This document shows positions 1 through 5,923 of a stretch of 12,114 nt of DNA, in pieces (the stretch's first letter is position 1; every line of letters begins with the position of its first letter). The translations under genes were made by a program, and so were the position numbers. Source of the stretch: CALACW01 sp002431305 (GTDB taxonomy: Bacteria > Bacillota > Clostridia > Oscillospirales > Acutalibacteraceae); assembly GCA_937890355.1 (NCBI GenBank), contig CALACW010000040.1, positions 1-12,114 of the forward strand, read 5' to 3'. The notes beneath the pieces were generated by a model, which was given only the letters and a program-made list of their open reading frames with translations, searched no databases and had not been told where the DNA came from.

Positions 1-85
1 TTAAATATGATTTTACCCTCGGAAACCCGAAAATTTCATATTGCTTACGCAAATTTATTATTGATTAAAACGTAAGTCCTATGCG
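1..85. repeat. Dispersed repeat unit, partial copy A (core of the MITE at 3446-3599)
   Basis: This stretch aligns by eye along its length with 3491-3574. Shared blocks include TATGATTTT, CGGAAACCCG, AATTTCATATTGCT, ACGCAA, CGTAAGTC and a final ATGCG. The copy at 3491 sits inside a 27-bp terminal inverted repeat, but here the right-hand GGGAAGACA terminus is absent and replaced by AACTTCTTCACTTTTCAC. This copy is therefore either a related element with different ends or a decayed one. Its left end lies outside the window. No coding capacity was seen. Confidence 0.6.
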
Positions 86-110
86 AACTTCTTCACTTTT
101 CACTATAAAG

Positions 111-136
111 AAAGCACCGCAAAACCGCGGTGCTTT
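111..136. terminator. Intrinsic terminator, probably bidirectional, downstream of mgtE
   Basis: A perfect 10-bp stem, AAAGCACCGC with GCGGTGCTTT, encloses a 6-nt loop. It starts 2 nt past the mgtE stop codon at 138-140. On the plus strand it is followed by a run of T, so it would end transcription entering from the left. On the minus strand the stem is followed by TTTCTTTATA, a weaker tract, and would end the mgtE transcript. Confidence 0.8.
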
Positions 137-137
137 T

Positions 138-1520
138 TTACGCCAGATGCAGAATCAACTTCGCAAACGCGAAGTACAGAAGCAGCGAAACCGAGTCCAT
201 TATCGTCGTAATCAGCGGGCTTGCCATTACGGCGGGGTCGAGTCCGATTTTCTGCGCTATCATGGGCAGCGTCGCGCCGATTATCTTCGCGCACAGAACA
301 ATAAACACGAGCGTTACGCATATTACGAGCGATATGCTCAGCGCGGACGAGACCGTCGTGCCGACCGTGTGCATTATCAGATAATCGACAATCATTATCT
401 TCGCAAAAGCCGCGATACCGAGCGAAACTCCGCACATCAGCGCGATTCGGCTCTCCTTGAATGCAACTTTGATTATATCCTTAAATTTAATTTCACCAAG
501 CGACAGTCCTCGGATTACAGCGACCGACGACTGACTTCCCGAGTTGCCCGCAGTATCCATCAGCATGGGGATGAATGCGGTCAGCACCGCCATTTTCGAC
601 AGCGCGGATTCGAACGACGAAATTATAAGCCCGGTAAATGTCGCGGATATCATAAGAACGAGAAGCCATGGGATTCTCATTTTCCAAAATCCGAATACGG
701 ACGTTTTAAGATACGGCTTTTCCGACGGCGCCATACCTGCCATTTTGGAGAAGTCCTCCTCAGCCTCGTCCTGAATAACGTCGATAGCGTCGTCGAATGT
801 TACGATGCCTACAATGCAGTTTTCGGTATCGGTTACGGGCAGGGAAATAAGGTCGTATTTATTAAATATTCTTGCGACTTCCTCTTTGTCCGTATGGGTG
901 TTGACCGATATAAAATTCGTATCGGTTATCTCGGATATCGGGCGGTCATTGTCGCTCATGAGCAAATCTTTCGCCGAAACCGTACCGAGCAGTTTATGTT
1001 TTTCGATAACGTAGCATGTATAAATCGTCTCTTTATGTATGCCCGTTTCTTTAATCTTTTTAAGCGCGTCCCCGACCGTACAGTTCTTTAAAAGACTTAC
1101 GAATTCAGTCGTCATAATACTTCCCGCGCTGTCCTCAGGGTAATTGAGAACGGTATTTATCTCTCTGCGCGCGTCGGGAGAAGCGCACTTTAAAAGTCTC
1201 TCTACAACATTCGCGGGCATTTCCTCGATAACGTCGACCGTATCGTCAACGTACATGTCCGCAAGAATTTCCTTTAACTCCGCGTCGGAAATCGCGTCAA
1301 TTAAAACCTGTTCCTCGTCCGCGTCAAGGTACGTAAACACGAGCGCGGCATTTTCTTTCGGAATAAGACGGTAGAGCACGACCATTTCCTTTTCGTCGAA
1401 TTCGGGCAGAATAGCCGCCGTGTCGACTGGATTCATTGTATCGAAAATGCTCTTTATCGCCTTATACTGTTTGTCGTTTAAAAGTCTTTCAAAAACCTCT
1501 TTTGTAGTTTCCTGAGTCAT
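138..1520 (-). CDS. mgtE: Magnesium transporter MgtE (copy 1)
   Basis: This 460-residue protein is full length for the MgtE family of homodimeric inner-membrane Mg2+ channels. The N-terminal cytosolic helical MgtE_N domain covers about residues 15-130. A pair of CBS domains follows at about 135-260, then a membrane domain at about 280-460 with five predicted helices. The conserved pore segment PMLMDTAGNSGSQSS is at 318-332. GLDPAVMASPLITTIMD at 426-442 holds the acidic residue (D442) matching the pore Mg2+ site known in the family. In characterised MgtE proteins, Mg2+ binding between the N and CBS domains closes the channel. The ATG at 1520 follows AGGGAGGTC with 6-7 nt spacing. The gene is the last element of a 320-nt leader transcript carrying a leader peptide, an attenuator and a helix over the ribosome binding site. 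A second copy begins at 11800, and the two differ at about 17 of 104 aligned N-terminal residues. Confidence 0.96.
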   Translation of the reverse strand: MTQETTKEVFERLLNDKQYKAIKSIFDTMNPVDTAAILPEFDEKEMVVLYRLIPKENAALVFTYLDADEEQVLIDAISDAELKEILADMYVDDTVDVIEEMPANVVERLLKCASPDARREINTVLNYPEDSAGSIMTTEFVSLLKNCTVGDALKKIKETGIHKETIYTCYVIEKHKLLGTVSAKDLLMSDNDRPISEITDTNFISVNTHTDKEEVARIFNKYDLISLPVTDTENCIVGIVTFDDAIDVIQDEAEEDFSKMAGMAPSEKPYLKTSVFGFWKMRIPWLLVLMISATFTGLIISSFESALSKMAVLTAFIPMLMDTAGNSGSQSSVAVIRGLSLGEIKFKDIIKVAFKESRIALMCGVSLGIAAFAKIMIVDYLIMHTVGTTVSSALSISLVICVTLVFIVLCAKIIGATLPMIAQKIGLDPAVMASPLITTIMDSVSLLLYFAFAKLILHLA

Positions 1521-1526
1521 AAAATC

Positions 1527-1600
1527 GACCTCCCTGTTGTGTTAATAAACATAAGAAGCCGAAACGTTTTCGGACGTCTTATGCTAACAGGGGACGGGTC
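1527..1600 (-). promoter_or_regulatory. Structure sequestering the mgtE ribosome binding site (copy 1)
   Basis: In the minus-strand RNA, GACC and CCCTGTT (in 1586-1600) can pair with AACAGGG and GGTC (1527-1538). That 3' strand is the mgtE ribosome binding site, AGGGAGGT. The paired strands enclose an inner hairpin made of CCGAAA, loop ACG and TTTCGG, extended by ATAAGA/TCTTAT. The stem would hide the ribosome binding site, which suggests translational control downstream of the attenuator. The fold was worked out by hand and no energy was calculated. The pairing is direct sequence complementarity; the regulatory role is inference. Confidence 0.5.
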
Positions 1601-1605
1601 TGACG

Positions 1606-1696
1606 AAAAAAAATAAAAGCCGAAACACAGCGTTCCGACATCGAAATATTTTATAAATATTTCGCAAACGACATAAGAACAGACGAAACCTCGGCT
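1606..1696 (-). terminator. Attenuator (intrinsic terminator) in the mgtE leader, copy 1
   Basis: In the minus-strand RNA, AGCCGA (1691-1696) pairs with TCGGCT (1618-1623), directly followed by TTTATTTTTTTT. Further pairs lie inside, including GTTC/GAAC and a perfect GAAATATTT-ATA-AAATATTTC hairpin. The result is a long stem ending in a T-run, lying upstream of mgtE rather than after it, so it is placed to act as an attenuator. The leader peptide ORF runs through its 5' arm and stops in the apical loop. A competing helix exists: TTCCGAC (1715-1721) is complementary to GTCGGAA (1633-1639) in the 3' half of the terminator region. Its use as an antiterminator is inference. Confidence 0.6.
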
Positions 1697-1776
1697 GAAC
1701 AAAGACATTTACAAGTCGGAATGATATGCTGTTTTACATTAAACCGCCGCCCGTGCCCGCTGCTGCCGGATTCCAT
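1651..1776 (-). CDS. mgtE leader peptide, copy 1 (MESGSSGHGRR family)
   Basis: A 41-codon ORF begins MESGSSGHGRR and ends at a TAA inside the apical loop of the attenuator. It has a strong ribosome binding site, GAGGTGAT, about 5 nt before ATG, and a consensus promoter 35 nt upstream of the start. The first 11 codons recur upstream of the second mgtE (11544) with changes only at third positions (GGG/GGA, CGG/CGA) and one Ser codon more, a pattern expected for selection on the peptide. After the RR pair the two peptides are unrelated. The tail here contains three cysteines (CKCLC) of unknown meaning. The likely role is in cis: translation of the GHGRR block reports Mg2+ or ribosome status and sets the downstream RNA fold. 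That role is inference, and I do not recognise the family. Confidence 0.72.
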   Translation of the reverse strand: MESGSSGHGRRFNVKQHIIPTCKCLCSAEVSSVLMSFAKYL

Positions 1777-1810
1777 CTGATCACCTCATTAATTATTTAT
1801 TCTACATAAA

Positions 1811-1839
1811 ATTATACCCGCGTTTATGTCGCTTGTCAA
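1811..1839 (-). promoter_or_regulatory. Sigma-A promoter of mgtE leader, copy 1
   Basis: Read on the minus strand, TTGACA (1834-1839), a 17-nt spacer and TATAAT (1811-1816) form a perfect consensus promoter. It lies about 35 nt upstream of the leader-peptide ATG. Such a strong promoter fits a gene controlled mainly after initiation, by attenuation. Confidence 0.9.
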
Positions 1840-1863
1840 CAAAATCTTTTTACAATTTTCAAC

Positions 1864-1897
1864 AAAAAAACAGGGTCTGCATTCATACAGACCCTGT
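1864..1897 (-). terminator. Intrinsic terminator of the HD/PF06541 operon
   Basis: In the minus-strand RNA, ACAGGGTCTG pairs perfectly with CAGACCCTGT across an 8-nt loop, followed by a run of T. It begins just past the stop codon at 1902 and separates this operon from the mgtE promoter. Confidence 0.9.
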
Positions 1898-1901
1898 AAA
1901 T

Positions 1902-2825
1902 TTATTTTTCTTTATTGTTCCTGTCCGTTAACTCTTTGATTTGAGTTTCAATATCGGATAATTTCTTTTTCGCCCTGTCGGTCATGTTGCCGAACGATTC
2001 GTATACACGCTTCGCGTTTCGTCTCGTCTTTCTGCGAGCCCTCGTTTCGTCGTCGCTTCTGTCAAAATAATGTTTAAGCTCGGAAAAACGGCTGTTTACG
2101 TCGGCAGTCCACGCGGAAAATTTCTGACCGGACTCGGCCGCGGAATTTTGAAGTTCCTCATACTTATGCTCGATATTCGTTTTAAGCGTAGCGGTAACCT
2201 CGTAAATCGAATTCGAAAGATTTTCGAGCTTGCTCATAAATTTACCTACATCCGCAGCGGCAATTGCCGAAAAAATCGTGTCTACTATAAACACTGCGAA
2301 TATAATTCCGACTGTAATATTTCTGACTGTCTGATTGTTCGTAATGAAGCTGAAAACAAACTTCGTCATAAACGGGTGGACGACATAAATGAATATCGAA
2401 CACATAAGTCCCCAGTAGAGCGTGTGTCTTAAACAGATTCGTCCCTGTATATTTAAGAACTTGTCCGAATAGTCCCACCATCTCGCGTGGAACAGCTTTT
2501 CCATAATAACGCTCGTTATAAATTCGACCGTGTCGGCAAGCACCATTCCCAGCAAAATTACGAGCCAGAATTTATCCGTAATGACGACGGTTCTGTCGTT
2601 TTCAAAGAAGCTCCAAATGAAAATAGGATTGCCCATCTTTGCGACCGGCTCCAAGCATACCGCAAAAACCGTAGCACCGGTACCGTAAATAGGACACATG
2701 GGACCCTTGAGAAATCCTCTGTTGGTAATCTTCCCGTGCGCTATCGAAACATATATCGACTCTATAAGCCAGCCGATTGCGCTGTAGGCAAAAAAGTACA
2801 AAACATAGTTAAGTACCGTATTCAT
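1902..2825 (-). CDS. PF06541-type integral membrane protein (annotated elsewhere as putative ABC transporter permease)
   Basis: A 307-residue membrane protein. The N-terminal half has about five hydrophobic segments (roughly 5-28, 45-62, 85-108, 135-155, 168-192). It carries the family hallmarks GPMCPIYGTGA (41-51) and RWWDYSDKFLNIQGRICL (115-132), which place it in the Firmicutes family PF06541 (CmpB-like). The C-terminal part, about 195-307, is charged and helical (KLENLSNSIYEV..., then an Arg/Lys-rich stretch around 260-275) and is probably cytoplasmic. The family is named as a permease, but to my knowledge no transported substrate is established, so transport is not asserted. The ATG follows AGAGGTAAG. 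It starts 17 nt after the upstream HD-domain gene, so the two are very likely co-transcribed. Confidence 0.85.
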   Translation of the reverse strand: MNTVLNYVLYFFAYSAIGWLIESIYVSIAHGKITNRGFLKGPMCPIYGTGATVFAVCLEPVAKMGNPIFIWSFFENDRTVVITDKFWLVILLGMVLADTVEFITSVIMEKLFHARWWDYSDKFLNIQGRICLRHTLYWGLMCSIFIYVVHPFMTKFVFSFITNNQTVRNITVGIIFAVFIVDTIFSAIAAADVGKFMSKLENLSNSIYEVTATLKTNIEHKYEELQNSAAESGQKFSAWTADVNSRFSELKHYFDRSDDETRARRKTRRNAKRVYESFGNMTDRAKKKLSDIETQIKELTDRNNKEK

Positions 2826-2842
2826 AATATCTTACCTCTGTT

Positions 2843-3379
2843 TTATCTGCTTTTTAATTTATTTATATCTTTATGAAATTTATCTCTGTAACTTGAAAAT
2901 TTCTTTATAAGTATCTCATTCACCGCGCAATACTTATCGATTATGCTTAAAATAAATCCCTCCTTATACTTAGGCGGAGTGGGCGTAAGAGGCCACATAT
3001 GCCGTCTGATGATATTTTCCTCCGTCTCGCTTAAATCACAAAGTTCCTTTGCGTTTTTTACCGCAAAGCCCGGATGTCTGTAACCGTGCAGACGGTGCGT
3101 TCCGTCGCCCGCAACATGCCAGTCGTAATAAACGAGATCGTGAAGCACTCCCGCCTTTGCCGCCGCGCGGAAATCCGCATGCTTTTCCTTGCAGTACAGA
3201 TACGACATGTACGCCACGCTCGTAACGTGCTGTAAACGGTTTATGTCGGCATGCTGAATATACTGCGCCTGCCCCTGTATCTCGTCGGAAAAATAAACGT
3301 CCCGCACGATATCGAAAAATTCCTTTTCACTTTTTTCGTTAATCGTGTACGAACGAACGTATGCGTTATAAAAATTCAT
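2843..3379 (-). CDS. HD-domain metal-dependent phosphohydrolase
   Basis: From the ATG at 3379 this is a 178-residue, mostly helical soluble protein. It has HD-superfamily metal ligands in order: H51, the HD pair H80-D81 (in GVLHDL), candidate His at 99/102, H127 (in IIRRHMWP) and D148 (in SIIDKYCAVNE). These suggest a one- or two-metal phosphohydrolase; the substrate (nucleotide or other phosphoester) cannot be told. A longer form starting at a TTG (3415) adds 12 residues but has no ribosome binding site. I prefer the ATG at 3379, although its GGAG is 14 nt away, which is longer than usual. It is the first gene of a two-gene operon with the membrane protein. A MITE lies directly upstream and may have affected its promoter, which I could not identify confidently. 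Confidence 0.85.
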   Translation of the reverse strand: MNFYNAYVRSYTINEKSEKEFFDIVRDVYFSDEIQGQAQYIQHADINRLQHVTSVAYMSYLYCKEKHADFRAAAKAGVLHDLVYYDWHVAGDGTHRLHGYRHPGFAVKNAKELCDLSETEENIIRRHMWPLTPTPPKYKEGFILSIIDKYCAVNEILIKKFSSYRDKFHKDINKLKSR

Positions 3380-3445
3380 GGCGAAAAGTGCAACTCCGGA
3401 TTTTAGATTAAACAATAAGTTGTTTTTTTAAGCGAAAACATTCTT

Positions 3446-3599
3446 TATGTAGGGGAAGACATTGTCTTCCCGGGGTAAAGGCAGAAAATTTTAATTATGA
3501 TTTTGCCGACGGAAACCCGGGAATTTCATATTGCTGACGCAATGTTATTTTTATATTACCGTAAGTCTCATGCGGGAAGACAATGTCTTCCCCTACATA
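3446..3599. mobile_element. MITE with 27-bp perfect terminal inverted repeats
   Basis: The ends 3446-3472 and 3573-3599 are exact reverse complements. Each begins TATGTAGGGGAAGACA from the outside and is itself nearly palindromic (GGGAAGACA, 1 nt, TGTCTTCCC). If the outermost TA is a target duplication, the element proper is TGTAGGGG...CCCCTACA. The 100-nt core matches the repeat at 1-85. There is no transposase ORF, so it would depend on a transposase encoded elsewhere. It sits between the HD operon and rnpB, about 90 nt before the rnpB promoter. From memory of gut Firmicutes genomes, elements ending in GTAGGGG/CCCCTAC are common; the exact family was not searched. Confidence 0.85.
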
Positions 3600-3685
3600 T
3601 TTTGTTTATCCCTTTAACAAATTATTGTTTGTTATAGAATAACATAATATCATTTTATATGCAACAATAAAACTTTAAATAACGG

Positions 3686-3714
3686 TTGACAGAATATTAA
3701 AATTGATTTAAAAT
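3686..3714 (+). promoter_or_regulatory. Sigma-A promoter of rnpB
   Basis: TTGACA (3686-3691), a 17-nt spacer and TAAAAT (3709-3714) lie about 6-8 nt before the expected 5' end of RNase P RNA. The 86 nt between the MITE and this promoter are AT-rich, and nothing else was seen in them. Confidence 0.85.
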
Positions 3715-3719
3715 TAATG

Positions 3720-4058
3720 AGTTGAGTGAGTTGGGCAGTCGCGTGCTATTAAGCATGAGGAAAGTCCGGGCATCGCAGAGCGGGATAACGGCTAACGGCC
3801 GCCGAGGGTAACCTTAGGGAAAGTGCAACAGAGATATACCGCCTGATTTTTCAGGTAAGGGTGGAAAGGCGAGGTAAGAGCTCACCTCCGGAACGGAGAC
3901 GTATCCGGGATGTAAACCCTATCCGATGCAACACCGACAGGAGTTGTCTGCTCGACGCTAACTCCGGCGGGTGGCACGACCGTTTCGGCAACGGGACGGC
4001 TAGACAGATGATTGCCTTAAAAGACAGAACCCGGCTTACAGACTCTCTCACATTTTTT
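3720..4058 (+). ncRNA. rnpB: RNase P RNA, bacterial class A
   Basis: This is the catalytic RNA that matures tRNA 5' ends. Conserved class A blocks occur in the right order: GAGGAAAGTCCGGGC near 3757 (5' strand of P4 region), GAGATATACCGCC near 3831, GGTGGAAAGGCGAGGTAAGAG with CTCACC after it, GATGTAAACCC, and GACAGATGATTGCC followed by ACAGAACCCGGCTTAC (3' strand of P4 region). The ends GTGAG and CTCAC can form P1. The length of about 335 nt is normal. The 3' end is followed by ATTTTTTTAT, and a further terminator-like hairpin follows at 4065. Exact ends are estimates. Confidence 0.96.
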
Positions 4059-4064
4059 TATTCG

Positions 4065-4093
4065 CCCCGTATAATGGAACGGGGTGATTTTTT
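4065..4093 (+). terminator. Terminator-like hairpin that also contains the next gene's ribosome binding site
   Basis: CCCCGT (4065-4070) pairs with ACGGGG (4079-4084) over an 8-nt loop, followed by TGATTTTTT. This can terminate the rnpB transcript. The 3' arm GGGGTGA is also the only ribosome binding site for the ORF starting at 4094. When the hairpin forms, the downstream gene would be both poorly transcribed from rnpB and poorly translated. Confidence 0.6.
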
Positions 4094-4438
4094 ATGCTCA
4101 GAATTATCGTTTGTTTGTTTCTGACAGTGTTCTGCGTACTCGGTATTATGTCCGCATTCTATCTTTTAATGCTGTTATTTTTACGGCGGGGTGCTCAGAA
4201 GCGAACCGCGTATTTCGTAATTCCGCTGACGGGTGAAATAAATTCCGACGTGCGCGCCGTGATGTATACATATGAGAGAATAAATTTATTCGCGGAAAAT
4301 AAGTCGTATAAAATCGCTGCAATCGACATGGGTAAAAATCATTCGGAATCAGAGGAAATAAAAAGAATCTTCGCGCTGTGCGAAAGTGTAAAAGTCGTAA
4401 AGCGCGAAGATCTGCCGTTATATATCGGCGAAGCTTAG
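4094..4438 (+). CDS. Small single-pass membrane protein, function unknown
   Basis: This 114-residue protein has one strong N-terminal membrane segment (about 3-30), followed by Arg-Arg, which by the positive-inside rule puts the C-terminal part in the cytoplasm. The soluble part, about 39-112, reads like a small alpha/beta fold: a strand YFVIPLTG, a helix with MYTYERINLF, a strand KIAAIDMGK, an acidic helix SEEIKRIFALCES, then VKVVKREDLP. It resembles, from memory, small conserved hypothetical proteins in Clostridia; I cannot name a function. GGGGTGA precedes the ATG by 7 nt and sits in a hairpin arm. Its only evident promoter is that of rnpB. Its stop overlaps the stop of the convergent gene at 4435. 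Confidence 0.75.
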   Translation: MLRIIVCLFLTVFCVLGIMSAFYLLMLLFLRRGAQKRTAYFVIPLTGEINSDVRAVMYTYERINLFAENKSYKIAAIDMGKNHSESEEIKRIFALCESVKVVKREDLPLYIGEA

Positions 4439-5790
4439 TTATTATTAAGCCATGAAGCCAATTCGTCTATGTCTTTTAAATTAATTCTCTTTGAGGCGAT
4501 ATACGTTTTGAGCGTGAAATCTTTGTTTCTCTTCTCGGTATCGAATCTGCCGTAGCTCGTTGTAACTATCGTACCGTCGTCAAGTACGACGTTTCCGCAG
4601 TAACCGGTATCACCGTTAGCTGCATATTCTTTCTCGGTCTGATATTTAAGATACGTATGTGCAAGCTTAATTCTGTACTGTCCCTCGGTACCGTTTTTAA
4701 GATCGTCATACGTGCCGACCCATGCGACCCAGCCTTCGCTCATCCAGCCGTTACGGTTGCCTAAGGGGGCATTGTCCGCCGCCTTCTGTCCGCGCTCAAT
4801 CGAACGGAACGTTATAAACAGTCTGCCGTCGGGTGTATAATCCGCCTTGTGTCTCTCGCCGTTGAGCGCGGCGGGAGCTTCTTTCGGATACGACCACGTT
4901 TTGCCCTCGTCCTCGGAAAATGATATAAGCGAGTTCATTTTTTTAGAGTTGCTTCTCGCTATAAGACACAGCTCGTCACCCTTGCCCATATCTGAACGAA
5001 TAACCTCGACCTCGCACATATTGGCCTGTTTTTCAACATCTCTGTACTCTGAGAAATACTTTTCGGGCTTAGACCAGTGCATATTTCCCTCGTCGTCAAA
5101 CGTCAGGATCGTTTTATAGTTATAGAAATCAGCGTCATGGAAAAGACCCATCCACTTATCGACGAATTTACCGTTCTCTTTTAACTGCGTAAGACTCGAC
5201 ATGGCGACGATCGGAATAACTCCGCCCTCTTCGTCTTTTGCATAGAATCTTTCAAATTCCGTCCATGTTTTACCCTCGTCACAGGAAACCGAACAGTTGA
5301 ATCCGCCTGTCGTCGACTGATTCGGCCACTTCGGATTCGCGGAAATCATAATAATTTTATCATCGGTTTTACCGTCGGTAAACGTAAGCCTGTACACTGT
5401 GGGCGTTTCCTTCGAATCCTCCCACGAAACGGGCGTGTTTTCTATTTTGCTGTCCCACGTAAGTCCGCCGTCCGTACTTATTTTGTTAAGCACTGCGCCC
5501 TTGCCGTGACCTGCGGGGTACATGGTGAGTATATCGCCGTTTTTAAGCAGAACCGAATCCGGATGAGCCATGTATGACTTTGAATCGTCAAGAGTCGTAA
5601 GGTCGTAGAGATAATCGAACTTTTCGTCGAGTCCCTCGGGTTTTACGCTTAAATCAATACGCTGTATGGTATAGTCCCCGCCCGTGAACTTTGCTCTGTT
5701 TACATATCCGCTGTAACGAATATATGTAAAAAACGGAGTAAGAGAAGCAAGAATCATAGAAATAAGCTTAGTAAAAAAGTTAACTTTCAT
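4435..5790 (-). CDS. Secreted or membrane-anchored Asp-box (BNR) protein, sialidase superfamily
   Basis: A 451-residue protein with an N-terminal hydrophobic segment (about 5-25), either an uncleaved anchor or a signal peptide without a clear cleavage site. Three canonical Asp boxes mark a six-bladed beta-propeller of sialidase type: STDGGLTW (105-112), SCDEGKTW (169-176) and SEDEGKTW (292-299), plus a degenerate one near 231-239. CEVEVIR (259-265) and the later R279 resemble the catalytic Glu and Arg strands of GH33 sialidases, and R329 could be another triad Arg. The usual N-terminal RIP motif is replaced by YMAHPDSVLLKNGD (73-86), so one carboxylate-binding Arg is not evident. A glycosidase is likely, but sialic acid as substrate is not secure. 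AGGAGTG lies 5 nt before ATG. It has its own promoter and is monocistronic. Confidence 0.82.
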   Translation of the reverse strand: MKVNFFTKLISMILASLTPFFTYIRYSGYVNRAKFTGGDYTIQRIDLSVKPEGLDEKFDYLYDLTTLDDSKSYMAHPDSVLLKNGDILTMYPAGHGKGAVLNKISTDGGLTWDSKIENTPVSWEDSKETPTVYRLTFTDGKTDDKIIMISANPKWPNQSTTGGFNCSVSCDEGKTWTEFERFYAKDEEGGVIPIVAMSSLTQLKENGKFVDKWMGLFHDADFYNYKTILTFDDEGNMHWSKPEKYFSEYRDVEKQANMCEVEVIRSDMGKGDELCLIARSNSKKMNSLISFSEDEGKTWSYPKEAPAALNGERHKADYTPDGRLFITFRSIERGQKAADNAPLGNRNGWMSEGWVAWVGTYDDLKNGTEGQYRIKLAHTYLKYQTEKEYAANGDTGYCGNVVLDDGTIVTTSYGRFDTEKRNKDFTLKTYIASKRINLKDIDELASWLNNN

Positions 5791-5803
5791 AATTACACTC
5801 CTA

Positions 5804-5825
5804 TTTTTTTTGTATACAAAAAAAA
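5804..5825. promoter_or_regulatory. 22-bp perfect palindrome at the transcription start of the Asp-box gene
   Basis: Eight T, GTATAC and eight A form a perfect palindrome. It touches the inner edge of the -10 box and covers the expected transcription start of the minus-strand gene. That is a typical operator position, but the low complexity of the arms makes chance plausible. A related half-site, TATACAAAA, occurs as an inverted pair at 9574-9599. Confidence 0.35.
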
Positions 5826-5853
5826 TAATAACATAACCTCATGGTAATTTCAA
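5825..5853 (-). promoter_or_regulatory. Sigma-A promoter of the Asp-box gene
   Basis: On the minus strand, TTGAAA (5848-5853), a 17-nt spacer and TATTAT (5825-5830) lie 35 nt before the ATG at 5790. Both boxes differ from consensus at one position. Confidence 0.75.
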
Positions 5854-5867
5854 CAATTAAACAAAAA

Positions 5868-5907
5868 AAATAAATAAAAAAATCGGCTCGTTTTTTTAAC
5901 GAGCCGA
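5868..5907 (-). terminator. Intrinsic terminator of the metallophosphoesterase gene
   Basis: In the minus-strand RNA, TCGGCTCGTT pairs perfectly with AACGAGCCGA around an A-rich loop, then runs into TTTTTTTATTTATTTTTTTT. It begins 16 nt past the stop codon at 5924. Confidence 0.93.
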
Positions 5908-5923
5908 AATACCTGTATTTTGA

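Noticed and set aside
81..1091. 336-codon plus-strand ORF
   Set aside because: It lies antisense to mgtE, and its Arg/Tyr/Asn-rich translation has no fold-like pattern. It is a shadow of mgtE codon usage.
1517..1708. 63-codon minus-strand ORF (MSLFSRGF...) overlapping the mgtE start
   Set aside because: It starts inside the leader peptide in another frame, has no ribosome binding site, and runs through the attenuator and masking helix. It is best explained as chance.
1527..1840. M-box (Mg2+) riboswitch or other known riboswitch in the mgtE leader
   Set aside because: The conserved M-box blocks I know (GGTGAGGCTCC, the ACTGCC region, AACGTC) are not present in either mgtE leader. The conserved part is instead a translated ORF.
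3413..3415. TTG start for the HD-domain protein
   Set aside because: There is no ribosome binding site upstream, and the extra 12 residues are not part of the domain. The ATG at 3377-3379 was preferred.
3446..3599. CRISPR-like repeat array
   Set aside because: There are only two inverted ends around one core and no regular direct repeats with spacers. It fits a MITE.
4070..4075. TATAAT as a -10 box for the small membrane protein gene
   Set aside because: The hexamer is perfect, but the -35 position (CTCACA) is a poor match and the -10 lies in the hairpin loop. A dedicated promoter is not supported.
3851..4124. ORFs on both strands across 3851-4124
   Set aside because: They lie within RNase P RNA, whose conserved blocks fully explain the region.
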